The notes under the pieces: model-generated
The model's database searches: none
What the model was told of the DNA's origin: nothing
The model's input: only the letters and a program-made list of their open reading frames with translations
Part shown: piece after piece, positions 38,475 through 45,606 of the stretch
How the letters are laid out: each line of letters starts with the position of its first letter
Numbering within the stretch: the first letter of the stretch is position 1
NCBI RefSeq assembly: GCF_006540085.1
Contig: NZ_BJOG01000008.1
Coordinates: 62,001-126,000 of the forward strand
DNA: 64,000 nucleotides
Origin: Microbacterium oxydans
GTDB taxonomy: Bacteria; Actinomycetota; Actinomycetes; Actinomycetales; Microbacteriaceae
Direction: 5' to 3'
Program-made: the position numbers and the translations under genes

Positions 38475-39884
38475 TCAGCGTCCGACGAGGCCGGTGCGGT
38501 TGATCAGGACGTCGAGCGCCTCATCCACCGCTGTCATCACACGGGCGGCGGCCTGATAGGCGGTCTGGTAGGTGAGCAGGCTGATGGTCTCCTCGTCGCC
38601 GTCGACAGCGGCGACCGACTGCTGGGCTCCGACGGCGGCGACAGCTGCGGAGTCGGAGAGCTTCGCGCGCTGCACGTCGGCCGCGGTCGCGACCCCGAAC
38701 CGGGTGACCTGATCGGACCAGACGGCGTCAGGGGAGCCAGCGCTCCGACCGATCTGCGAGATCAGGTCGGCGTTGGTCGCGTCCAGGGCACCGGCACCGG
38801 GCGCCGCGAGCGCGAGCTCGGAGGCCGAGCCGACGGCGACGGTCAGGCCCAGTGCGGCGGAGCCCGTCGTCGGCACGGTGAAGAAGTCTCCCCCGGCCTG
38901 GCCGGTGGAGGTCACCCCTGCCCTGTGCTGGGCGTTCATGGCGTCGGCCAGCGTCGTTGCGACCTTGTCGTACGTCGCCGCGAGCCCGGCGAGCATGCCG
39001 CCTTCGGAGGCCGGGGCCAGCACCGACAGCGAGGCACCGAGCTCACCGCCGTCGATCGACACGGGCAGATCGGGCGCAGACGCCCACGAGAGGCTGAACC
39101 GCTGCCCCGAATCGATCGAGGCGGGCCCGGTCAGCACCAGGTGGCGTGAATCGGAACCCGATACCAGCGCGTTGCCGCCCAGCCGCACGGTCATCGTGCC
39201 GTCGCTCTCGATGGTCGCCGCCGCGCCGGACATCCTGGCCACGTTCTGCGCGAGGACGCTGCGCTGATCCATGAGCTCGTTCGCCGAGCGGCCGGAAGCG
39301 AGTGCATCGCGGATCTCTCCGTTGAGGACCGCGATCTGGGCGGCGGTGGCGTTCACCTGGGAGACCGTGCGGTCGGCGGAGTCGCGCGCATTGCTCCACT
39401 GGGTGGCGACGTTCCGGTACCCGCCGGCGATGTGCGAGGCGAGCTCCTTCGCCGATTCCAGGATGCTCGAGGCCGCTGCCCCCGAGTCCGGCGTGTTCGC
39501 GAGGTCCTGCCAGCCGGACCAGAACTTGGACAGCCGGGCGGCGAGCCCGTTCGCCGTGGGCTCGGCCAGCGATGCCTCGACCGTGGTCGCGGCCACCGCC
39601 CTGGTCGACCAGTACCCCGAAGCGCCGAGGGCGTCGCGCACCCTGGCGTCGAGAAGGGCGTCACCCAGGCGTGCGACGCCGTCGATCGAGACGCCGTGCC
39701 CCGGGAGGGCGCCCACGCTGAATCGTCCGGTCTGCGCGATGGCCGCGACGGCCGAGGTGGTCACACGCTGCCGCGTGTACCCCTCCGTCTTCTGATTGGC
39801 GATGTTCTGCCCGACCACGTCCATGCCGCGTCGGGCAGCCGCCAGTCCGCTGGCCGCCGTGTTCAATCCGCTGAAGGTCGACAT
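38475..39884 (-). CDS. flgK: flagellar hook-associated protein FlgK
   Basis: A 469-residue HAP1. N-terminus STFSGLNTAASGLAAARRGMDVVGQNIANQKTEGYTRQ; C-terminus EETISLLTYQTAYQAAARVMTAVDEALDVLINRTGLVG. ATG preceded by GAGGGG. It connects hook and filament with FlgL. Confidence 0.95.
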   Translation of the reverse strand: MSTFSGLNTAASGLAAARRGMDVVGQNIANQKTEGYTRQRVTTSAVAAIAQTGRFSVGALPGHGVSIDGVARLGDALLDARVRDALGASGYWSTRAVAATTVEASLAEPTANGLAARLSKFWSGWQDLANTPDSGAAASSILESAKELASHIAGGYRNVATQWSNARDSADRTVSQVNATAAQIAVLNGEIRDALASGRSANELMDQRSVLAQNVARMSGAAATIESDGTMTVRLGGNALVSGSDSRHLVLTGPASIDSGQRFSLSWASAPDLPVSIDGGELGASLSVLAPASEGGMLAGLAATYDKVATTLADAMNAQHRAGVTSTGQAGGDFFTVPTTGSAALGLTVAVGSASELALAAPGAGALDATNADLISQIGRSAGSPDAVWSDQVTRFGVATAADVQRAKLSDSAAVAAVGAQQSVAAVDGDEETISLLTYQTAYQAAARVMTAVDEALDVLINRTGLVGR

Positions 39885-39897
39885 GATCCCCTCTCGG

Positions 39898-40380
39898 TCA
39901 CATCTCGGTGTCGATGATCCGCGCGGCATCGTCGCGCGCGCGGTCACCCTTGGTCGTGTACTCGCCCGTGTCGTGCCCGAGCGCGGCGATCGTCTCCTGC
40001 GTCGCGCGGAGCACTCCGCTGAGCTGCTCGGCGTTGGCGTCGCGCAGCTGCTCGACCTCGGCGGCGAGCTTCGACAGCGCTCGCAGATGGTCGGCGAACA
40101 CCTCCTGCCATGCCCCTTCCGGCGCGTGCTCGATCAGCTCGCGGATCGTCGACGCCTCGGGAGCTCCCCACTCCTCGGCGACGGTGGCGACCTCGACGGT
40201 GCGGGCGAGGCCTGCGCCGCGCAGTCGATCGAGCACCTGATCGATCTCCCGTGCGGCAAACTGGATCCACTGGGATCGCCCGGCGGCGAGAAGCAGCTGC
40301 TGCTCATCGAGCTTGAACAGCAGCATCTCGAGCAGCTCGCGCTCTCGCCACAGCTGTATCGATAGTTCGTTGGCTCCCAT
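39898..40380 (-). CDS. flgN: flagellar chaperone FlgN
   Basis: A 160-residue, almost wholly helical acidic protein (LWRERELLEMLLFKLDEQQLLLAAGRSQWI at the start), matching FlgN, the export chaperone of FlgK and FlgL. It is the first gene of flgN-flgK-flgL-fliW, 13 bases before flgK, and follows a FliA-type promoter. Confidence 0.9.
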   Translation of the reverse strand: MGANELSIQLWRERELLEMLLFKLDEQQLLLAAGRSQWIQFAAREIDQVLDRLRGAGLARTVEVATVAEEWGAPEASTIRELIEHAPEGAWQEVFADHLRALSKLAAEVEQLRDANAEQLSGVLRATQETIAALGHDTGEYTTKGDRARDDAARIIDTEM

Positions 40381-40431
40381 GATCCCCTTTTCCCCAGTGA
40401 TCGCCCCGCCTGACAACGCGGCCAAAGGTCA

Positions 40432-40458
40432 CTATCGGCCAGCGTCTGCCTAACGTTA
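40432..40458 (-). promoter_or_regulatory. FliA-type promoter of flgN-flgK-flgL-fliW
   Basis: Minus strand: TAACG (40454-40458), 15 bases, CCGATAG (40432-40438). The same pattern stands before fliC, flgB and fliM. Confidence 0.82.
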
Positions 40459-40477
40459 CTATGTGGAACGGCGATGG
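40451..40477 (+). promoter_or_regulatory. possible FliA-type promoter of fliA
   Basis: Plus strand: TAACG (40451-40455), 15 bases, GCGATGG (40471-40477), five of seven matches to CCGATAG. The -35 shares the palindrome TAACGTTA with the divergent flgN promoter. An AT-rich stretch (about 40486-40522), unusual for this DNA, follows. Confidence 0.5.
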
Positions 40478-40576
40478 ATAGTTCTCCCCATGTACAAATC
40501 ATAAAACGTGTGATATGTGCATCTGTTCATCTCCTCGGATCTTTCGGAGTGCATCCAGAGAGGTGGATCATCCCCC

Positions 40577-41377
40577 ATGTCGTCGCGCGCTGAGCGCAAT
40601 CTGCTCATAGAGAGCAACCTCCCCCTGGTCGGATACCTCGCCGCCGAGACCCATGCCCGCGCCACCCACATCCCCCGCGACGAGCTCGCGGCCGTCGGAG
40701 CACTCGCGCTCGTGACAGCGGCCGAAGCATTCGATCCGGAGCTCGGCGTACCCTTCGGGGCCTACGCCCGCCGACGCATCCTCGGCGCTTTCGCCGACGA
40801 GATGCGCTCGATGGACTGGGCCTCCCGCGGCATACGCAAACGCATCAAGGAGACCGTCGCCGTCCGCGAGGCGCTGACCGCCGGGCTCGGCCGCACCGCG
40901 ACGGTCGCCGAGGTCGCCACCGCGATGGGCGTCGCGAAGGACGTCGTGATCGAAGCACTCGGCGACGCCGCCAGGATGCTGACCACTCTCGACGACCCCG
41001 CCGCCCGTGACGTCACCGCCGACATCCCCCTCCCCGAGGAATCGGCACTGGTGGGAGAACGGCGCGAGGTGCTCGAGCAGGCGGTCATCGCCCTGCCGGA
41101 GCGCATGCGGCGGATCGTGCAGGCGGTCTACTTCGACGAACGCCCCGTCAAGGAGATCGCCGAGGAGCTCGGGGTGACGCACTCCGCGGTGTCGCAGCAG
41201 CGCTCGGAAGCGATCCGGCTTCTGCGCGACGCCCTGGACCGCTACTACGCAGAGGGGTCGACGCCGGCAGCGACGACGCGGGTCTCCCCCGCGGCCCGCG
41301 ATGCCTACTTCACCAGGATCGCGGACGCCGCCGGCTCCCGGATCGCCGGGGTCTTCCGCGAATCGGCGACTGCCTGA
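40577..41377 (+). CDS. fliA: flagellar sigma factor FliA (sigma-28/sigma-D type)
   Basis: A 266-residue sigma factor. Region 2: SNLPLVGYLAAETHARATHIPRDELAAVGALALVTAAEAFDPELGVPFGAYARRRILGAFADEMRSMDW; region 3: ASRGIRKRIKETVAVREAL; region 4: ALPERMRRIVQAVYFDERPVKEIAEELGVTHSAVSQQRSEAIRLLRDAL. It should recognise TAACG-N15-CCGATAG. No anti-sigma factor FlgM is found in the window. ATG at 40577 is chosen because an upstream in-frame ATG/TTG region (from 40517) is unconserved. Ribosome binding site weak and distant. Confidence 0.9.
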   Translation: MSSRAERNLLIESNLPLVGYLAAETHARATHIPRDELAAVGALALVTAAEAFDPELGVPFGAYARRRILGAFADEMRSMDWASRGIRKRIKETVAVREALTAGLGRTATVAEVATAMGVAKDVVIEALGDAARMLTTLDDPAARDVTADIPLPEESALVGERREVLEQAVIALPERMRRIVQAVYFDERPVKEIAEELGVTHSAVSQQRSEAIRLLRDALDRYYAEGSTPAATTRVSPAARDAYFTRIADAAGSRIAGVFRESATA

Positions 41378-41399
41378 GCCGATTCCCCGCCGGCCCGAC

Positions 41400-41426
41400 T
41401 AACGCGCCGGGAACCTCCGCCGATAG
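41400..41426 (+). promoter_or_regulatory. FliA-type promoter of fliC
   Basis: TAACG (41400-41404), 15 bases, CCGATAG (41420-41426), 60 bases before the flagellin start codon. Confidence 0.88.
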
Positions 41427-41434
41427 GTGTGACC

Positions 41435-41477
41435 GGGAGACCACGGATGGTCTCCCGCACAACACCATTCACGGAGG
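41435..41477 (+). promoter_or_regulatory. CsrA-like sites in the fliC leader
   Basis: A perfect nine-base stem (41435-41443 with 41448-41456) presents ACGGA in its loop region, and a second ACGGAGG (41471-41477) forms the ribosome binding site. In Bacillus hag mRNA CsrA binds a hairpin site and a site over the Shine-Dalgarno in the same order. Binding here is inferred. Confidence 0.6.
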
Positions 41478-41486
41478 AGAACCCTT

Positions 41487-42317
41487 ATGGGTATGCAGAT
41501 CAGCACGAACGTGTCGGCACTCAACGCCTACCGCAACCTGTCCAACACGCAGAACGACCTGTCGAAGTCGCTCGAGAAGCTGTCCAGCGGCTTCCGCATC
41601 AACCGCGCGGCCGACGACGCTGCAGGCCTCGCGATCTCCGAGGGCCTGCGTTCGCAGGTCAACGGCCTGAACGTCGCGGCACGCAACGCCCAGGACGGCA
41701 TCTCGGTCATCCAGACCGCTGAAGGCGCCCTGACCGAGGTCCACTCGATCCTGCAGCGCGTTCGCGACCTGACCGCTCAGGGTGCGAACGACTCGAACAA
41801 CACGAAGTCGCGCGACGCGATCCAGAAGGAGATCAACACCCTCGGTGATGAGCTCACCCGGATCGCCGGCAGCACGAACTTCAACGGCATCAAGCTGCTC
41901 TCGGGCGGCAACACGCTGACGTTCCAGGTCGGTGCGGGCTCCGTCGCCGCCGAGGACCAGATCTCGGTCGCCCTGACCGACTTCGCCACCCTCGGTGCCG
42001 ACATCAAGACGCTCGCGGGGACCATGACGGACGCCGCGACGTACGGTGCCGCGCTGGCGGGTATCGACACGCAGATCCAGGCGGTCTCGACCGCACGCGC
42101 CGGCTACGGTGCGCTGCAGAACCGCTTCGAGTCGACCATCAACAGCCTCAACGTGTCGGCGGAGAACCTCTCCGCCGCCGAGAGCCGGATCCGCGACACC
42201 GACATGGCGTCCGAGATGGTCAAGTTCACGTCGAAGAACATCCTGTCCCAGGCAGGTACGGCGATGCTGGCACAGGCCAACCAGGCCAACCAGGGCGTGC
42301 TCCAGCTCCTGCGCTGA
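41487..42317 (+). CDS. fliC: flagellin
   Basis: A 276-residue flagellin with conserved D0/D1 ends only: MQISTNVSALNAYRNLSNTQNDLSKSLEKLSSGFRINRAADDAAGLAISEGLR at the N-terminus and NLSAAESRIRDTDMASEMVKFTSKNILSQAGTAMLAQANQANQGVLQLLR at the C-terminus. The short middle (about residues 140-185) means that the exposed D2/D3 domains are nearly absent. A strong GGAGG site and codon use dominated by C/G third bases suit high expression. Confidence 0.97.
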   Translation: MGMQISTNVSALNAYRNLSNTQNDLSKSLEKLSSGFRINRAADDAAGLAISEGLRSQVNGLNVAARNAQDGISVIQTAEGALTEVHSILQRVRDLTAQGANDSNNTKSRDAIQKEINTLGDELTRIAGSTNFNGIKLLSGGNTLTFQVGAGSVAAEDQISVALTDFATLGADIKTLAGTMTDAATYGAALAGIDTQIQAVSTARAGYGALQNRFESTINSLNVSAENLSAAESRIRDTDMASEMVKFTSKNILSQAGTAMLAQANQANQGVLQLLR

Positions 42318-42327
42318 ACCACGTCAT

Positions 42328-42359
42328 AGGGTCCGGACGCCCACCGGCGTCCGGACCCT
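42328..42359 (+). terminator. terminator after fliC
   Basis: Perfect 14-base arms (42328-42341, 42346-42359) around a CACC loop, ten bases past the flagellin stop. It should separate most fliC mRNA from the downstream genes. Confidence 0.8.
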
Positions 42360-42386
42360 GTCCGCTCCTCAACAGGAAAGGCGACC

Positions 42387-43775
42387 ATGTCCCTCTCGCT
42401 CGACGGCCTCGTCTCCGGCCTGAAGACCACCGAGGTCATCAAGGCGCTGATGGATGTCGCCTCCATCCCCCGTTCACTGCTCAAGGCGAAGATGGATGAC
42501 AAGAACGGCATCGTCACCCAGCTGCGCACCCTGAACACGGCGGTGCAGAACCTCGCCACGGCAGCCGAGAAGGCCGCGACCCGCGACGGACTCGCCCGCT
42601 TCACCACCTCGTCCTCCTCGCCGACGGTCACCGTCGCCACCCGCGATGGTGCCGCGCCGCTCTCGGCCGACATCGTCGTCGACAAGGTCGCCAAGAACCA
42701 CACGATCGTCTCCGCAGCCTCCGCCGGGTGGCCCGTCGACCCACCGGTGATCACCCTCGAGAACGCCAAGGGCGAACGCGTGCAGGTCACCGCAGACTCC
42801 ACGTCGATGCAGGATGTCGCCCGCGCGGTGAACGAAGCAGGCTTCGGCATCGTCGCCGCGGCCGTCCCCGCCGGACGTGACGCCGACGGCAACCCGATGC
42901 ACCGCCTGCAGTTGCGGGCCGCCGACTCGGGAGAGGCCGGCCAGTTCCGCGCCTACCGCGGAGACACCGCTGCGGTAGCGGCCGGCACCGCCTCCGACAT
43001 CTCCACCGAAGCAGGAGCGGCCGTCATCGACGTCGGTGCCGACGCCCAGGTGCGCCTGTGGGCCGGCACCAGCGCGGAGCAGGTGCTGACCTCGTCGAGC
43101 AACACCTTCACCGACCTGTTCGACGGGGTAGACGTGACCGTCTCCGCGGCCTCGGCGGCACCCGTGACCATCGGCGTCGCCGTCGACACCGCTGCTCGCA
43201 CCAAGGCCTCCGCAGAGTTCATCGCCGCCGTCAAGGACATCCTGACCCGCATCGACAACGGCTCGAAGGCGACCATCGCCGCCAAGCAGGGAGACAAGAC
43301 CACTCTGGGCGTCTTCACCGGCGACAGCGCGGTCCGGGGACTGCGCACGGCCCTCGCCGATGCGGTGCAGCACCCCGTGAACGGCGTCTCTCCTTCGTCG
43401 ATCGGCATCTCGAGCGACATGTACGGCGTGATGAGCTTCGACGAGGAGAAGTTCGCCGAAGCCCTCGCGAAGGACCCGGATGCCGTCGCAGGACTGTTCT
43501 CCGACATCGCCTCGCGGGTGCAGGACACCGCGAAGGTGTACTCGGACAAGTACGAGGGGCTCCTCACCACGCGGATCACGGGCCAGGAGAGCGAGGTCAA
43601 GGGACTCGGCGAGCAGATGGAGCGCTGGGATGTCCGCCTCGCGCAGCGCAAGACCACTCTCGAGCGCACCTACGCACGCCTCGAGGTGATGCTCTCGCAA
43701 CTGCAGTCACAGTCCTCGTACCTGACCTCGCAGATCGCCGCCCTTCCGGGCTCGAGCTCCAACTCGGGGAAGTGA
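42387..43775 (+). CDS. fliD: flagellar filament cap protein FliD
   Basis: A 462-residue HAP2: SLDGLVSGLKTTEVIKALMDVASIPRSLLKAKMDDKNGIVTQLRTLNTAVQNL at the N-terminus, VNEAGFGIVAAAV, and C-terminal coiled coil EGLLTTRITGQESEVKGLGEQMERWDVRLAQRKTTLERTYARLEVMLSQLQSQSSYLTSQIAAL. It caps the growing filament. Start ATG follows GGAAAGG. Confidence 0.94.
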   Translation: MSLSLDGLVSGLKTTEVIKALMDVASIPRSLLKAKMDDKNGIVTQLRTLNTAVQNLATAAEKAATRDGLARFTTSSSSPTVTVATRDGAAPLSADIVVDKVAKNHTIVSAASAGWPVDPPVITLENAKGERVQVTADSTSMQDVARAVNEAGFGIVAAAVPAGRDADGNPMHRLQLRAADSGEAGQFRAYRGDTAAVAAGTASDISTEAGAAVIDVGADAQVRLWAGTSAEQVLTSSSNTFTDLFDGVDVTVSAASAAPVTIGVAVDTAARTKASAEFIAAVKDILTRIDNGSKATIAAKQGDKTTLGVFTGDSAVRGLRTALADAVQHPVNGVSPSSIGISSDMYGVMSFDEEKFAEALAKDPDAVAGLFSDIASRVQDTAKVYSDKYEGLLTTRITGQESEVKGLGEQMERWDVRLAQRKTTLERTYARLEVMLSQLQSQSSYLTSQIAALPGSSSNSGK

Positions 43776-43777
43776 GC

Positions 43778-44164
43778 ATGAACGCCGCGCTCCGCGCCCA
43801 GCAGCGCTACCGTGACGACGCCGTGCTGTCGGCGCCGCCCGAGCGTCTGGTGACCATGCTCTACGACCGTCTCCTGCTCGACATCGAGCGCGGGGAGATC
43901 GCTCAGCGCGCAGAGGACTGGACCGAGGCGAACGCCCAGCTGCAGCACGCCCAGGCGATCGTCTCCGAGCTGTCGTCCTCGCTGACCGACGACTGGAACG
44001 GCAGCGCCGGCCTGCGCTCGCTGTACGTCTTCCTGTCGCAGACGCTCATCGGCGCCAACATCGGCCGCGACCCGGAGCGCACGCACGCGTGCCACGAGAT
44101 CGTCGCGCCGCTGCGTGACGCCTGGCACGAGGCCGCTCGCACCGTCGCCGAGGCGCGGGCGTGA
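43778..44164 (+). CDS. fliS: flagellin export chaperone FliS
   Basis: A 128-residue helical FliS: ALRAQQRYRDDAVLSAPPERLVTMLYDRLLLDIERGEIA, LSSSLTDDWNGSAGLRSLYVFLSQTLIGANIGRD. It binds flagellin C-termini. The ATG is two bases after the fliD stop. Confidence 0.92.
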   Translation: MNAALRAQQRYRDDAVLSAPPERLVTMLYDRLLLDIERGEIAQRAEDWTEANAQLQHAQAIVSELSSSLTDDWNGSAGLRSLYVFLSQTLIGANIGRDPERTHACHEIVAPLRDAWHEAARTVAEARA

Positions 44165-44457
44165 GCGGGGAAGAGTGGACCGCGCTGCTCGACCGGCTCG
44201 AACAGGAGGCCGAGCAGATCCTCGATGCCGCCCCCGGTGCCGCTGCCGACGCCGACCTCGCCCCGTGGACGCCGCCGAGCACGCCGCTTCCCGCCGAGCT
44301 CGCTGACCGCGCCCGGCGGGTGATCGACCTCCAGCGCTCAGCGATGGACCGTGCCCGCTCCGACCTCGACGGCATGCGCCGGCATCTCGGCGCCGTGAGC
44401 CGCATCCCCAGCACCCGTCGGCCGGAGGAGCCTGCCTACCTCGACGTCGATGGGTGA
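44161..44457 (+). CDS. small helical protein of the flagellar operon, FliT-like position
   Basis: 98 residues, acidic then basic, mostly helical (EEWTALLDRLEQEAEQILDAAPG; LADRARRVIDLQRSAMDRARSDLDGMRRHLGAV), with a Pro-rich linker. The GTG overlaps the fliS stop (GTGA), so it is co-translated. The position just after fliS is where other bacteria carry fliT, but sequence similarity to FliT cannot be shown. A small export chaperone is the best guess. Confidence 0.65.
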   Translation: MSGEEWTALLDRLEQEAEQILDAAPGAAADADLAPWTPPSTPLPAELADRARRVIDLQRSAMDRARSDLDGMRRHLGAVSRIPSTRRPEEPAYLDVDG

Positions 44458-44467
44458 GCTCGCTCCC

Positions 44468-44494
44468 TAACGTCGCGCTGAACCCTGCCGATAG
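44468..44494 (+). promoter_or_regulatory. FliA-type promoter of the flgB-to-flgE operon
   Basis: TAACG (44468-44472), 15 bases, CCGATAG (44488-44494). It lies directly after the preceding stop codon and 76 bases before the flgB start. Confidence 0.88.
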
Positions 44495-44502
44495 AGCAGG
44501 GA

Positions 44503-44541
44503 GAGCACGGATGGCTCGCAATTTTCGGCCATGGATCGGCC
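44503..44541 (+). promoter_or_regulatory. leader hairpins with ANGGA loops before flgB
   Basis: GAGC/GCTC (44503-44506, 44514-44517) loops out ACGGATG, and GGCC/GGCC (44527-44530, 44538-44541) loops out ATGGATC. Both loops hold the ANGGA core bound by CsrA. The stems are short (four bases), so this is weaker than in the fliC leader. Confidence 0.35.
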
Positions 44542-44570
44542 ATACCACCCACACACGGGGAGCCGGTTTC

Positions 44571-44912
44571 GTGTTCGATTCTGTGACCATGAACGCGCTG
44601 ACGAGCGCGCTCGACGGCCTCGCGCAGCGCCAGCGCGCGATCTCCGACAACATCGCCAACATCAACACCCCGAACTATCACGCCAAGCGCGTGCAGTTCG
44701 AGCAGGCTCTCGCCCGGTCGATCGATGCGGGTGATGGACGGGTCGGGGCGACGGTCGGCACCTCGCTCGAGCCCACGCGCCTCAACGGCAACAACGTCAA
44801 CCTCGATACCGAGACCCTTTCCAGCATCGACACGATGCTGCGCTACCAGTTCGCCACGCAGGCCGTGAACGGCTCGTTCACATCGATGCGCACCGCGATG
44901 AGGACCTCATGA
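44571..44912 (+). CDS. flgB: flagellar basal-body rod protein FlgB
   Basis: A 113-residue proximal rod protein with MNALTSALDGLAQRQRAISDNIANINTPNYHAKRVQFEQAL and C-terminal TMLRYQFATQAVNGSFTSMRTAM. GTG at 44571 is chosen for the GGGGAG site eight bases upstream; an ATG six codons later is possible. First gene of an operon running to flgE. Confidence 0.92.
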   Translation: MFDSVTMNALTSALDGLAQRQRAISDNIANINTPNYHAKRVQFEQALARSIDAGDGRVGATVGTSLEPTRLNGNNVNLDTETLSSIDTMLRYQFATQAVNGSFTSMRTAMRTS

Positions 44913-45301
44913 CCTTCGACGCGATCGGCATCGCCGGCACCGGCCTGACCGTGCACCGCAAGTGGCTCGACGCCATCAGCGACAACATCGCCAACATCAA
45001 CACCGCCGCTCCCAGCAACGGTGCGGCATTCCGCGCACGGTACATCCTCGCCCAGACGAGCGACCAGTCCCCCGGCGTGTACGTCGCCGGCACCGCCCAG
45101 GGCAGTGCACAGGGACGTCTGGTGCACCAGCCCGACCACCCGCTCGCCGACGCAGACGGCTACGTGCGCTATCCGGACATCGACCTCGGCGACCAGATGA
45201 GCCAGCTGATCCTCGCGCAGCGCGGCTACCAGGCGAGCGCCGCCATCGTCGACCGCGCCCGCAACTCCTACGAATCCGCCCTGCAGATCGGACGCAGCTG
45301 A
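44909..45301 (+). CDS. flgC: flagellar basal-body rod protein FlgC
   Basis: A 130-residue rod protein: FDAIGIAGTGLTVHRKWLDAISDNIANINTAAP and GYVRYPDIDLGDQMSQLILAQRGYQASAAIVDRARNSYESALQIGR. ATGA overlap with flgB. Confidence 0.94.
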   Translation: MTFDAIGIAGTGLTVHRKWLDAISDNIANINTAAPSNGAAFRARYILAQTSDQSPGVYVAGTAQGSAQGRLVHQPDHPLADADGYVRYPDIDLGDQMSQLILAQRGYQASAAIVDRARNSYESALQIGRS

Positions 45302-45606
45302 TGGCCGCACTCCCCGGCATCGAAGCCATCTCCTCGAGTTTCACGCTCGCCCCTCCCGCCGTCGCCCCCGCGAAGGCCACCGACGACACGGCGTTCGCGA
45401 ACAGTGTCACCGGCGCCATCGACGAGCTGCGCACGCTGCAGTCGGAGTCGGACAAGCTCAAGGTCGCCGCGGTGACCGGAGACCTCGATGACATCCACTC
45501 GGCGATGATCGCGTCGTCGAGGGCCGCCGTCACCCTCGAGCTCGTAGCCGCCGTGCGCAACAAGGGCGTCGACGCGTTCAACGAGATCATGCGGATGCAA
45601 GCCTGA
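45301..45606 (+). CDS. fliE: flagellar hook-basal body protein FliE
   Basis: A 101-residue protein joining MS ring and rod. C-terminus AMIASSRAAVTLELVAAVRNKGVDAFNEIMRMQ is diagnostic. Starts at the flgC stop (TGATG), ends at the fliF start in the same manner. Confidence 0.92.
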   Translation: MAALPGIEAISSSFTLAPPAVAPAKATDDTAFANSVTGAIDELRTLQSESDKLKVAAVTGDLDDIHSAMIASSRAAVTLELVAAVRNKGVDAFNEIMRMQA

